Below are positions 25,948 to 34,334 of a stretch of DNA of 64,000 nucleotides, piece by piece (position 1 is the first letter of the stretch; every line of letters begins with the position of its first letter). The notes under the pieces were generated by a model. That model was given only the letters and a program-made list of their open reading frames with translations. It had not been told where the DNA came from and ran no database searches. Position numbers and translations under genes: made by a program. This stretch comes from Anaerovorax sp. IOR16 (GTDB taxonomy: Bacteria > Bacillota > Clostridia > Peptostreptococcales > Anaerovoracaceae). The stretch lies in the NCBI RefSeq assembly GCF_017168145.1, contig NZ_JADQTL010000010.1:496001-560000 (forward strand), read 5' to 3'.

Positions 25948-26601
25948 ATGGATACAATAAATTTGATATACCCAACTAGTATTAGTAATTTATTCCCCAA
26001 AGAGATTATGGAAGATTGGATCAATCATGGAAAAGAAATTACCTTTAAAAAAGGAGATACAATTATCAAGCCTCAAGGATTTTTAAATGACATTTACATT
26101 GTAAAAGAGGGAAATGTTCATATTTTTTATATGCATGGAGATGGGAAAGAATGTGTTGTAGGTATTTTATCAAAAGGTGATTTTATTCATATGTTTGATA
26201 TATTTACCGAAGGAGATAGTAAGGTTTTTGCAAAAGCATTAACAGATGTTAAAGTGTCAGCCATCAAGAAGGATGAAATTAGAAAAGTGGTAAAAGCTGA
26301 TTCTAAACTTTCTATGGAACTATTAAGTAATTTTTCACTAAGATATCAAGAGATCATAGAAGTGCTCAGTCAAGTTGCATATGGTAAGGTAGAGGAGAGA
26401 CTTTTATTTCTATTCCATAAGCTTGCAGATAAAAATAAGGAAGAAAATGGTTGGATTCCGGTTTCGGTTGCAGTAACACACCAGGATATAGCTGGAATGG
26501 TGGCTTCAACGAGAGAGACGGTAACACTTTTAATTAATAAATTTATTCAAAAAGGTTTTGTACGGCAACATAATAATAAAATTTGGATAAAAAAAGAATA
26601 A
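25948..26601 (+). CDS. Crp/Fnr-family transcriptional regulator
   Basis: 217 residues. A cyclic-nucleotide-binding-like beta-barrel (about 20-135, with G-D-F-I-H-M-F-D-I-F) joins by a long helix to a winged HTH (about 150-217), with T-H-Q-D-I-A-G-M-V-A-S-T-R-E-T-V-T as recognition helix. It lacks the N-terminal cysteine cluster of FNR, having one cysteine only, so an Fe-S oxygen sensor is unlikely. GGAGGG precedes the ATG. The OsmC gene follows after 141 bp and is a possible target. Effector unknown. Confidence 0.9.
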   Translation: MDTINLIYPTSISNLFPKEIMEDWINHGKEITFKKGDTIIKPQGFLNDIYIVKEGNVHIFYMHGDGKECVVGILSKGDFIHMFDIFTEGDSKVFAKALTDVKVSAIKKDEIRKVVKADSKLSMELLSNFSLRYQEIIEVLSQVAYGKVEERLLFLFHKLADKNKEENGWIPVSVAVTHQDIAGMVASTRETVTLLINKFIQKGFVRQHNNKIWIKKE

Positions 26602-26742
26602 AAAAATTAGTATTTGTAATCCTCCTTACATTCAAATGAAAAATTGCTTGATACTATGTAACTATACACTAATATTACAATTTGAAATGAGTGTAGATGT
26701 ATAAATATAATAAGAATGATAACTAAAAAAGGAGGATATAAA

Positions 26743-27234
26743 ATGAATCATATTAATTTTGAAACAGTTGAGCAAACTGTAAAGGCTATGAAGGATGACC
26801 CAAATTTAGCAATGAAACAGTGGATTGCAAATGTAAGTTGGAATAATGGTGTTCAAAATGAGCTTACAATAAGAGAGTTCAATCCAATTATGGTTGATGA
26901 GCCTCAACCGTTAGGTGGAACGGATATTGCACCAAATCCTGTGGAATACCTTGTAGGGGCTGCTGCAAGCTGCTTTGCTATTACATTTGAAGTCATTGCA
27001 AGCCAAAAAGGCATTGCGCTTGAAACAGTAAATGTTAAAATGGAAGCAGATTTAAATGCAGCAGTATTTTTGGGATTGCAAGAAGGTGATGGAGGTATTC
27101 TTAATCCAAAATTAACATTAAATACAAAAACTTCTGCGTCTGAAAAAGAAATAAAAGAAATTGCAGAAGTTGCACTTTCAAAATCACCAGTACTCCTTAG
27201 CTTAAATACAAAAATAGAGTTAACGATAGAATAA
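26743..27234 (+). CDS. OsmC/Ohr-family protein lacking the second redox cysteine
   Basis: About 163 residues. OsmC-fold proteins reduce organic or lipid hydroperoxides using two cysteines. The first is present at residue 77 in G-A-A-A-S-C-F-A-I. At the second position, where the family has C-P-V, this protein reads S-P-V (serine 148). Either a one-cysteine mechanism or a different role, such as sulfur-carrier chemistry as in YhfA/YedF-linked OsmC proteins, is possible. The ATG at 26743 is well spaced from AGGAGG; the ATG at 26716 is not. Confidence 0.85.
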   Translation: MNHINFETVEQTVKAMKDDPNLAMKQWIANVSWNNGVQNELTIREFNPIMVDEPQPLGGTDIAPNPVEYLVGAAASCFAITFEVIASQKGIALETVNVKMEADLNAAVFLGLQEGDGGILNPKLTLNTKTSASEKEIKEIAEVALSKSPVLLSLNTKIELTIE

Positions 27235-27251
27235 TAGATAAAAGAAAGTAA

Positions 27252-27289
27252 AAAGCGATTGCTGTTTATGCAGCAATCGCTTTCTTTTT
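27252..27289. terminator. Bidirectional terminator between OsmC and ArsR genes
   Basis: AAAGCGATTGCTG (27252-27264) pairs with CAGCAATCGCTTT (27271-27283) around TTTATG, followed by CTTTTT. It separates convergent genes; the A-rich stretch upstream gives a partial U-run on the other strand. Confidence 0.85.
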
Positions 27290-27605
27290 ATTGAAATTTC
27301 TTTACAGCATCTAAATATTTACCCAAAATACCTATATTTACATAATATATAGAGAATTTATCCTGTTTTTTAACTTGTATGAGTTCTGCTTCTACAAGTT
27401 TTTTAATGTGTTGACTGATAGTGGCTTGTGAATAATTAAAATTAGCCACAACATCTTTGTTACAAATTGTTTCTCTATTACGATTACTTACATAAATAAA
27501 ACGAAATATCTTAACACGAGCAGGGTGGGCTAATGCATCGGAAACCTTTGCGACTAATAATATCTCGTCTTCCTGCATTTCATCGGATTCTTTTCTTAAT
27601 CTCAT
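27288..27605 (-). CDS. ArsR-family winged-helix repressor
   Basis: About 105 residues from M-R-L-R-K-E, whose ATG lies 7 bp after AGGAGA. The ArsR HTH core reads D-A-L-A-H-P-A-R-V-K-I-F-R, then N-Y-S-Q-A-T-I-S-Q-H-I-K-K-L, then a beta wing K-Q-D-K-F-S-I-Y-Y. There is one cysteine (in T-I-C-N-K), before the recognition helix, and no obvious E-L-C-V-C-D metal site, so the inducer may not be a metal. An inverted repeat ACATCG-N8-CGATGC lies 25-45 bp upstream of its start and could be an autoregulatory operator. Confidence 0.88.
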   Translation of the reverse strand: MRLRKESDEMQEDEILLVAKVSDALAHPARVKIFRFIYVSNRNRETICNKDVVANFNYSQATISQHIKKLVEAELIQVKKQDKFSIYYVNIGILGKYLDAVKKFQ

Positions 27606-27708
27606 ATTGTTTCTCCTAAAAATAAAATGTGCATCGCATTTAGACGATGTATATTTTATTATAGGGAAATTTGACGAAAAAGTCAAGGAAGGAGTTGAAA
27701 AATTAAGC

Positions 27709-27754
27709 GTTACCTAAAAGTAACAAAAAGAAAAAAATGACACCTAAAGGTAAC
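27709..27754. promoter_or_regulatory. Pair of 16-bp palindromic sites (candidate operators)
   Basis: GTTACCTAAAAGTAAC at 27709-27724 and GACACCTAAAGGTAAC at 27739-27754 are close copies of a GTTACCT-N2-AGGTAAC palindrome, 30 bp apart centre to centre, on the same helix face. They lie in the divergent region between the ArsR gene and the cysteine hydrolase gene. Confidence 0.5.
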
Positions 27755-27965
27755 AAAAAATTTTGAATATTTAGAATAAATATAGAGAATTAAACGTTAT
27801 TTATACCATTTTAAAAAAAATTTGAAATCAAAGAACCGTTGCATTGCAATGGTTTTTTGTATTTTTATAATAAAAAAAGAAAAATTATAAGAAAATTTGG
27901 CACATCTCATGCTCTTAATAAATGCATTCACAATCTAAATTTTATTTTTTAAGGAGGAGATGAAT

Positions 27966-28679
27966 ATGAAACCAAAGGATAAGTATCTTAATTTTTACTA
28001 TGAGACGGTAAAAGAGCATGGGGAATTAAAATTGGACCCCCAAAAGACAGCATTGCTTATTGTCGATATGCAAAATGAATTCGTTCTTCGAGACTTTGGA
28101 GAGGCTTTACAATTCAAAGAAGCAGGAGAGTGGGAACGGTGGATTCCATTTCATGATCGTTTAGATGACATTGTCATTCCAAACAACAAAAAATTATTGG
28201 ATTATTTTAGAGCAAATAACATGGTTGTTACGTTTGGAAGAATTGCATGCTTAAGAGAAGATGGAGAGGATCGTTCTCCGGTTCAAAAGTCAGAAGGGTG
28301 GAACAACATGCTGATGCCTGTTAATAGTTATGCAGCCCAAATGATTGATGAGTTAGCACCACTTGAAAATGAAATTGTGGTAAACAAAACTACAGACAGT
28401 GTTACAACTGGAACTAATTATTTAACATTACTTCGCTTTATGGGAATTGAAACGGTAGTTGTTACAGGAATTGTAACCGATCAGTGTGTTGCTTCTACCG
28501 TAAGAGGTTTAGCAGATGATGGATTTAAGGTTATTTGTGTAGAAGATGCATGTGCAGCAGGCAGTATGGAGCTTCATGATGCAGAATTAAAAATTATGAG
28601 TGTCATTTACTGTGATGTTTTAACAGCAGATGAAACCATCGAAACGATTGAAAAAAATAAAAAGAAAAAGAGTGCTTAG
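27966..28679 (+). CDS. Isochorismatase-family cysteine hydrolase
   Basis: About 237 residues. The catalytic triad is visible as D34 (L-L-I-V-D-M-Q-N-E-F), K141 (V-V-N-K-T-T) and C174 (V-T-D-Q-C-V-A-S-T), with the usual cis-peptide region before the cysteine. The family includes nicotinamidases, N-carbamoylsarcosine amidases, biuret and ureidoacrylate hydrolases, all acting on small amides. AAGGAGG is 8 bp before the ATG at 27966; the ATG at 27960 is too close. An amino-acid permease gene lies downstream, separated by an IS110 insertion. Substrate not known. Confidence 0.88.
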   Translation: MKPKDKYLNFYYETVKEHGELKLDPQKTALLIVDMQNEFVLRDFGEALQFKEAGEWERWIPFHDRLDDIVIPNNKKLLDYFRANNMVVTFGRIACLREDGEDRSPVQKSEGWNNMLMPVNSYAAQMIDELAPLENEIVVNKTTDSVTTGTNYLTLLRFMGIETVVVTGIVTDQCVASTVRGLADDGFKVICVEDACAAGSMELHDAELKIMSVIYCDVLTADETIETIEKNKKKKSA

Positions 28680-28823
28680 GGATTTGGATTTTTTAAGATG
28701 ACAGAAAAAGGGGATGGATAATTTATTTGTTAAAAACTTCTCTTTAGCCTGCAAATAAAAAGTCAATAGTAAAAAGTTGATTTTTTTCAAAAGTACAATG
28801 AGGAAATATGACCATCACAAAAA

Positions 28824-28847
28824 GACCACCGGATATGGCTGGTCTGA
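28824..28847 (-). terminator. Terminator of the IS110 transposase
   Basis: On the minus strand AGACCA pairs with TGGTCT across an 11-base loop, followed by TTTTTGTG, about 25 bp past the transposase stop. Confidence 0.65.
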
Positions 28848-28869
28848 AATAAGGGTATGTATGTGGTAA

Positions 28870-30075
28870 TTACTGCGGAAGAGATGCTAAGTATTCTTTC
28901 ACTCGTCCATAGTAGATACGTAAGAACTTATTGGCACCTGCAGTCATGTAGACATAATAAGGTTTACCTTGAGCACGTTTCTTGTCCATAAATAGATACA
29001 CGGCATCATCCTGTGGCTTATTTTTGATAAGAGCGTCCATGACCTGAAACAAAGTTTTACGCAAGGTAGAAGATCCTCTTTTGGAAGCATGAACACTCTT
29101 TTGTTCATAGGTTCCAGATTGATTTACACCTGGATCGACACCAGCAAATGCTGTAATGGCGCCTTTGTGAGTAAAGCGTGTAACATCTCCAATTTCAGCA
29201 ATTAGCTGAGGACCTAGAGACGAACCAACGCCTTTCATTTCCATGACGATAAAGTACTCTGGCAGTTTAGATGCAGTTTCATGCATTAAAGAACGAAGTT
29301 GTTCCACTGTTTGAGAGGCGATATTTAGCTGTTCTACAGCCTGTTTAACAATCAGTTTGGTTAAGTCATCTTTAGGAAGTACGGGAATAAGCTCCTTAGC
29401 TGCACCATAGATTTCTTCAGCTTTTGATTTACTGAAGTTGTACTTCTTTCTCTTGCACCATTTCTGATAATGGTCGGTGAAAGCATTTAGAGACATTTTA
29501 CGAACACAGTCCACATGCCAGTATGTAGTGGCGAAATCAACCCATTTCTGACTACCATCATTACGGGCAGGGCTATCGAAGTAAGTATTAACACCTGGAT
29601 AGGTTTGATCAAGAATGCCGATAAAGTTGTTTTTCATAGCCGTTTTGTGCTTCATATAGAAACCAAACTGACGGTTCATTGTTTTTAACTGATTGCGTAT
29701 TTCATCCATAAGACAATACTGTTTCAAATCAGTCCAGCTGTCAAGAGCATAACGAGCTATTTTAACAGCATCTGCCTTATCAGACTTGACTTTACGGAGA
29801 GAATTATCTCCGAAATCTTTAATAAGTTTTGGATTTACGGCACTTACGAAAAGATTTGCCTGAGAAAGCTCATGAGCTAATGGTTCGTAATAACGACCAG
29901 TATGCTCCATGACAATCCGTGATTCACCTTCAATGGATTTGATTTGTTCAATTAAGAAACTAATTTCACTTGAAGTGTGGTGAATCTCAAAAGGTGAAGA
30001 AACAATCTCACCATATGGGCGGAGAATAGCAATCATGCTTTTGCCCTTAGAAACATCAATACCTACTGCGTTCAT
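28870..30075 (-). CDS. IS110-family transposase (DEDD recombinase)
   Basis: 401 residues, apparently intact. The N-terminal RuvC-like DEDD domain shows G-I-D-V-S-K-G, then M-E-H-T-G-R-Y-Y, then K-S-D-K-A-D-A-V-K-I-A. The C-terminal Tnp-20 domain has M-K-G-V-G-S-S-L-G, F-A-G-V-D-P-G-V-N-Q-S-G and R-G-S-S-T-L-R-K, which includes the likely catalytic serine. Family members act with a bridge RNA that pairs with donor and target DNA. AGGAGTG lies before the start. No frameshift is seen, so it may be active. Confidence 0.93.
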   Translation of the reverse strand: MNAVGIDVSKGKSMIAILRPYGEIVSSPFEIHHTSSEISFLIEQIKSIEGESRIVMEHTGRYYEPLAHELSQANLFVSAVNPKLIKDFGDNSLRKVKSDKADAVKIARYALDSWTDLKQYCLMDEIRNQLKTMNRQFGFYMKHKTAMKNNFIGILDQTYPGVNTYFDSPARNDGSQKWVDFATTYWHVDCVRKMSLNAFTDHYQKWCKRKKYNFSKSKAEEIYGAAKELIPVLPKDDLTKLIVKQAVEQLNIASQTVEQLRSLMHETASKLPEYFIVMEMKGVGSSLGPQLIAEIGDVTRFTHKGAITAFAGVDPGVNQSGTYEQKSVHASKRGSSTLRKTLFQVMDALIKNKPQDDAVYLFMDKKRAQGKPYYVYMTAGANKFLRIYYGRVKEYLASLPQ

Positions 30076-30079
30076 AAAT

Positions 30080-30345
30080 TTGTCACTCCTATAGATTATT
30101 GCAATGGATAAACACCAGTTTTACTCATTGCCTATTCCATCTACTGTGGTGTGACCCGAACGTACTGTAGGAAGCAGTTCAACCTGCATAAAACGAACGC
30201 TGCGAATGAGGAGCTGGTTAGCAGTCTAATTTACGGACGCGAAGTCCAAGAAAGGAAGACGCCATACCTATTGCTCCATACATTCTAACAGCTTAAGCAA
30301 CAAGATGGATAGTGACCTGACTGGCTGTCAAGCACATTAACCATA
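30080..30345 (-). ncRNA. Candidate bridge-RNA region of the IS110 element
   Basis: In the IS110 group the guide RNA is encoded between the left end and the transposase start, as here. The region is non-coding, comparatively GC-rich and can form hairpins, for example GGAC/GTCC at 30235-30247 and GCAG/CTGC at 30174-30187 (plus-strand coordinates). A TTGACA hexamer lies on the minus strand at 30331-30326 without a clear -10. Boundaries and guide loops were not resolved. Confidence 0.4.
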
Positions 30346-30376
30346 AATATATTGTAGTAGAAAGGAGTGAAATATT

Positions 30377-31726
30377 ATGTCAGATAATACGTTGAAAAAA
30401 GAATTAAAATTGACTAATTTAATTTCAATGGCTGCAGGAGGAATGATTGCTGCATGGATGGTTGAAATCAAATTCTGGTTTGAGCTTTCGGGACCTGGTG
30501 CAGTGGTTTCTTTGATTACCTGTGCTTTACTGGTATTACCTTTGTGTTTAATTTATTCAGAATTAACGAGGACACTACCTTATGCAGGTGGTGAAAATAT
30601 TTGGGTATCCAATGCATTCGGATGGAATGCTGGATGGTTCTCATGCTGGGGTGTTATGCTCCTGTATATTATGGCTATGCCAACGGTTGCATATGGAATT
30701 GCAAGTATGGTTGGTTTCCTTTATCCAATTACTTTTTTCCAAACAAAGCTAATTGCAGCAATTATACTGATCATTTGGTTTTTCCTAACCAACAAGGAAT
30801 TAAAAATTTTAGCTAAAATGCAATCTATTATGTTTTGGAGTACTTTAGTTGTTTCGATTACAGCATCCATCATATTTATGACAAATCATCAATGGAGCTA
30901 TGATAATCTAACTCCATGGTTTCCAAATGGATTTGCAGGTTATGGTGCTGCGGTAGGACTTCTTATTATGAAATTTGTAGGATTTGATTTAATTCCACAG
31001 CTTTCAGAAGAATCGAATTTTCCTAAGAAAAAACTTTGGATTGCTTTTGTAGGATCGCTGTTTTTAACCGTTCTAATTTATGGGCTTGCAGTCATAGGTG
31101 TTGGTGGTATTGTTTCGACAGAATGGGTTGCAGAAACTGATATCGTAGACCCTAGAGTTGCTGATATAATTGGCATGCATTGGCTTGGTGTAATCATAGT
31201 AGTTATGGGTTCCTTAACCTGTTTAACAACATTATCCTCGTTTTGGCTATGTGCTTCCCGTACTTTATACGGTGCTGCAAAGCAAAGACAATTTACTCCA
31301 ATGTTTACTGCTTTGAATAAAGAAGGTCAGCCATGGAAAGCAAATATTGTAGTTGGTATTTTATCGATGTATTTTACGGTATTTGCTCCAGAAGCTTGGA
31401 TCAATCACATTTATACGATTTATGGTGCTGCTGCAGGCGTTGTTTATCTTTTGGTTACACTTTCTTTCTTGAAGTTAAGAAAAACAAAGCCTAATTGGGA
31501 GAGACCATATAAGGTAAAAGCGGCTACCGTTATGGGTATTATTTCCATAATATTCACGCTTTGGGTCATTTACTCATCCGTTATAGCAATGGATATGGGA
31601 GCATGGATTGTATTAGGCCTGTACTTACTTCTTGGAATTCCATTCTGGGCTTATGCAAAGAATAAACAAAAGACAGATCCGGAGAAATGGGGGGCTGTCA
31701 TTCTATCACCGGATAATCAGAAATAG
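30377..31726 (+). CDS. APC-family amino acid permease
   Basis: 449 residues, about 12 transmembrane helices. The N-terminus shows the APC signature N-L-I-S-M-A-A-G-G-M-I and E-L-T-R-T-L-P-Y-A-G-G-E near residue 60. GAAAGGAG precedes the ATG. Just upstream lies the IS110 element and before that the cysteine hydrolase; downstream are amino-acid-type sensors and ornithine fermentation genes. Ornithine or another amino acid is a sensible but unproven substrate. Confidence 0.88.
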   Translation: MSDNTLKKELKLTNLISMAAGGMIAAWMVEIKFWFELSGPGAVVSLITCALLVLPLCLIYSELTRTLPYAGGENIWVSNAFGWNAGWFSCWGVMLLYIMAMPTVAYGIASMVGFLYPITFFQTKLIAAIILIIWFFLTNKELKILAKMQSIMFWSTLVVSITASIIFMTNHQWSYDNLTPWFPNGFAGYGAAVGLLIMKFVGFDLIPQLSEESNFPKKKLWIAFVGSLFLTVLIYGLAVIGVGGIVSTEWVAETDIVDPRVADIIGMHWLGVIIVVMGSLTCLTTLSSFWLCASRTLYGAAKQRQFTPMFTALNKEGQPWKANIVVGILSMYFTVFAPEAWINHIYTIYGAAAGVVYLLVTLSFLKLRKTKPNWERPYKVKAATVMGIISIIFTLWVIYSSVIAMDMGAWIVLGLYLLLGIPFWAYAKNKQKTDPEKWGAVILSPDNQK

Positions 31727-31746
31727 CCATTTCATTATATTGATTG

Positions 31747-31825
31747 AAAAAAGGGAGGAAAGTCTTAGGAAGAAATCATTTTATAGAATTTGACTAGAAA
31801 ATTAGATTATTTCTTCCCTTTTTTC
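31747..31825 (+). terminator. Terminator after the APC permease
   Basis: AAAAAAGGGAGGAAA (31747-31761) can pair along 15 bases, with one G-U pair, with TTTCTTCCCTTTTTT (31810-31824). The right arm itself ends in the U-run. A second internal stem GGAAGAAAT/ATTTCTTCC competes with it. Confidence 0.65.
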
Positions 31826-31946
31826 ATATATAAGAAAATAATTCCAAAATAATTTTACATATTTAATGTTATGAACAAAAAAATTTTTTGATATAATAAA
31901 TGTAATAAAATTGCCCGTCCAAAAGCAGTGCTTAGGAGGAAAAGGC

Positions 31947-34334
31947 ATGAAGAATTTAGTAAGAAAATCATTGGTTACCAATATACTAATTGTATTTGTT
32001 TTTTTCAATACCATCTCTCTTTTGGTATTTACTTTTTTTGTGATTCAACAAGATAAGCAAACCGCAAGACGGAATGTAGAAAGTAGTTTGCTTGCACTCG
32101 CTTCGGAAAAAGCCAATTCTATTTCCATGATAATGAAGAATGTAGCATATGAAGCAGAAAATACTGCGACATGGGCTGAAGAATATATTACAAATACAAA
32201 TTACGCTGATGCATTGGCGGAGGGATATTATTTTAATCAAGAAGGTGCTTTAGTTCGAAAAAAACCGAAAATTGAAACGGATTATTCGGCTGTTTTTTTT
32301 CCGGCGGACAAAGAATTAACGGCAGAATCCATTCGTACAATTAACCTGACCGAAAAATTGGATTCACGATTTCAAGAAGTGCCACAAAGACAGGAAGTTG
32401 TTCGCTGGATTTATATTGCTACAGAAGAGGGATTGTTAAGGTGTTATCCGTATTCCGGAATGGGAGTGTTTATGCCAAATCACCAGCAAAAGGACGATCC
32501 TTTTTATGTAGCGGCCAATGCTGAAAACAATCCCAATCGAGAAACGATTTGGACGAAGCCATATGTAGATTATTTGGGAACCGGATGGCTTATAAGCTGT
32601 TCACATCCGGTATATTATAAAAATTCTTTATTTGGGGTAGTGAGTGCAGATATTGGTATAGATACTTTAAGAGAAAAATTTCTTACGGATTTTACCTTAG
32701 GAGAGTCAGGTATCATTTATTTGCTATCAGAAAATGGTGACATTATTTTTCATCCTGAGTATGTAACCCCTGTAACAAAACAAGGACAACTTTTTCTAGA
32801 TAATATATTCAAAAAGAATGAGACCAATGCAAGCAAGAAGAAAGCTTTGGAAACAGCCCTCAATAAGAGGAAAGGAATGATTTCCTATATGCTTTCAGAT
32901 GATTCTACTTCATTAAGAACATTAGCCTTTGCACCAATTGAAGGATTGCCTTGGACATTAATATTAGAAATTGATCGGTCAGAATATACAGCAATTCATC
33001 GCATTGAAAGAAATAATTTTTTAATCTTTTTATTCTTATTGTTATCAGCTATTTTTACCTTTGGATTTGTTTTACTGAAAAAATACTCGAAACCGATGAA
33101 TCAGTTAGTTTCACAAGCAAAGAACATTGCTGCTGGAAATTTTAATGATACAAAACGGTTGGAAGGGTATTCTGAAATAGAGACCTTATCGGAATCATTT
33201 TGTTTTATGAGCGAACGTGTAAAAAAATATACGGAGCGCTTGTTGAAAAAGAATGGAGAAATTGAAAGTATTTTTAATAGCATAAGCGGAATTCTAATGA
33301 TAGTGACTCCAAAAGGTGAAATTCGGATGATTAATGAAAAAGGTAAAAAAATCATTGGTTTCTTGAAAGAAAAGGAATGCTATTGTTATGATATTTTTTC
33401 AAATAGAGAAGGTATTTGCGAAGGATGTAAACTGAAAGAGGTTGTTCTAAATAAAGAAGCAGCTTATGCACGAATGCCGATCAATGGCGAGATATACAAT
33501 AATGCATATTATCCTATCATTAATGTGAACAATGAAGTGGATGAGATTGTTGTATTCAGTCAACGAGTTACAAAAAGTGTTTTGATGGAAAAAGAATTGC
33601 AGCAAGCGGAAAAATTAGCAGGTATCGGGCAAATTTCATCCGCCATTGCACATGAATTAAAAAATCCGTTGGCGGTTATCAAAGGTTCTATGTATTTGTT
33701 GGAAGCTTATACTGTGGAGAAAGAAGATACAGAGGTAAATGAAATTATAACAACTGTTTCAGATACTGTAAACGAAGCGGAAAAGGTGATATATAGTCTT
33801 CTGGATTTTTCTGCAAGAGAAGAAGATAAGAATGTATTAGTTGATGTAACTAAAATTATCAATCAAATATTGCTTTTAAACAATCGTGATTGCATTCGAT
33901 ATGGTATTACAATTGAAAAGCACTTTAAACCAAACCCTTTTATTTATTTCGGAAAAGCTGAACCGTTAAAAAATATTTTACAAAATATCATAGCCAATGC
34001 CATCAAAGCCTTACAAAATGGTGGTAAAATAAAGATTGAAGGAAGTTTGGAAGGTGAAATTGGAAAGCAGGAAATGCGATTATGTTTCAGTGACAATGGC
34101 CCTGGAATTCCAATAGAATATTTGAATAAAATATATACACCGTTTTTTACTACGGATCGAGAAGGAAGCGGGACCGGATTGGGACTTTGGATTACAAAGA
34201 TGCTAGTTGAAAAAATGGGCGGCAGGATTGAAGTGGAAAGCCAAGTTGGGTTAGGGACAGCATTCACACTGTACTTTCCAATCAATGAGAAAGGAATGAA
34301 TTATGGATTACAACACGCAAATTCTTCTGATTGA
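31947..34334 (+). CDS. Cache-domain sensor histidine kinase with cysteine-cluster PAS
   Basis: About 795 residues. TM1 (about 12-33), a double-Cache extracytoplasmic sensor (about 35-350), TM2 (about 357-377), HAMP (about 378-430), a PAS-like domain (about 440-540) with cysteines at 478, 480, 491 and 494, HisKA with H569 in A-H-E-L-K-N-P-L, and HATPase with N-A-I-K-A, D-N-G-P-G-I-P and G-T-G-L-G-L motifs. The ATG at 31947 follows AGGAGG; an upstream TTG lacks one. It overlaps the NtrC-type regulator by 32 bp and surely pairs with it. Cache domains often bind amino or carboxylic acids. Confidence 0.92.
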   Translation: MKNLVRKSLVTNILIVFVFFNTISLLVFTFFVIQQDKQTARRNVESSLLALASEKANSISMIMKNVAYEAENTATWAEEYITNTNYADALAEGYYFNQEGALVRKKPKIETDYSAVFFPADKELTAESIRTINLTEKLDSRFQEVPQRQEVVRWIYIATEEGLLRCYPYSGMGVFMPNHQQKDDPFYVAANAENNPNRETIWTKPYVDYLGTGWLISCSHPVYYKNSLFGVVSADIGIDTLREKFLTDFTLGESGIIYLLSENGDIIFHPEYVTPVTKQGQLFLDNIFKKNETNASKKKALETALNKRKGMISYMLSDDSTSLRTLAFAPIEGLPWTLILEIDRSEYTAIHRIERNNFLIFLFLLLSAIFTFGFVLLKKYSKPMNQLVSQAKNIAAGNFNDTKRLEGYSEIETLSESFCFMSERVKKYTERLLKKNGEIESIFNSISGILMIVTPKGEIRMINEKGKKIIGFLKEKECYCYDIFSNREGICEGCKLKEVVLNKEAAYARMPINGEIYNNAYYPIINVNNEVDEIVVFSQRVTKSVLMEKELQQAEKLAGIGQISSAIAHELKNPLAVIKGSMYLLEAYTVEKEDTEVNEIITTVSDTVNEAEKVIYSLLDFSAREEDKNVLVDVTKIINQILLLNNRDCIRYGITIEKHFKPNPFIYFGKAEPLKNILQNIIANAIKALQNGGKIKIEGSLEGEIGKQEMRLCFSDNGPGIPIEYLNKIYTPFFTTDREGSGTGLGLWITKMLVEKMGGRIEVESQVGLGTAFTLYFPINEKGMNYGLQHANSSD

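Larger units (their letters stand above)
28820..30345 (-). mobile_element. IS110-family insertion sequence (ends approximate)
   Basis: One transposase gene with a roughly 270-bp non-coding stretch upstream and a short stretch downstream, placed opposite to its neighbours between two plausible operon partners. IS110 elements usually lack long terminal inverted repeats and make no regular target duplication; I could not fix the exact ends. The upstream stretch differs from the surrounding AT-rich sequence by having higher GC. Confidence 0.8.

Noticed and set aside
33944-34285. 113-codon antisense frame in the histidine kinase ATPase domain
   Set aside because: Shadow of the conserved ATPase-coding region; no ribosome site.
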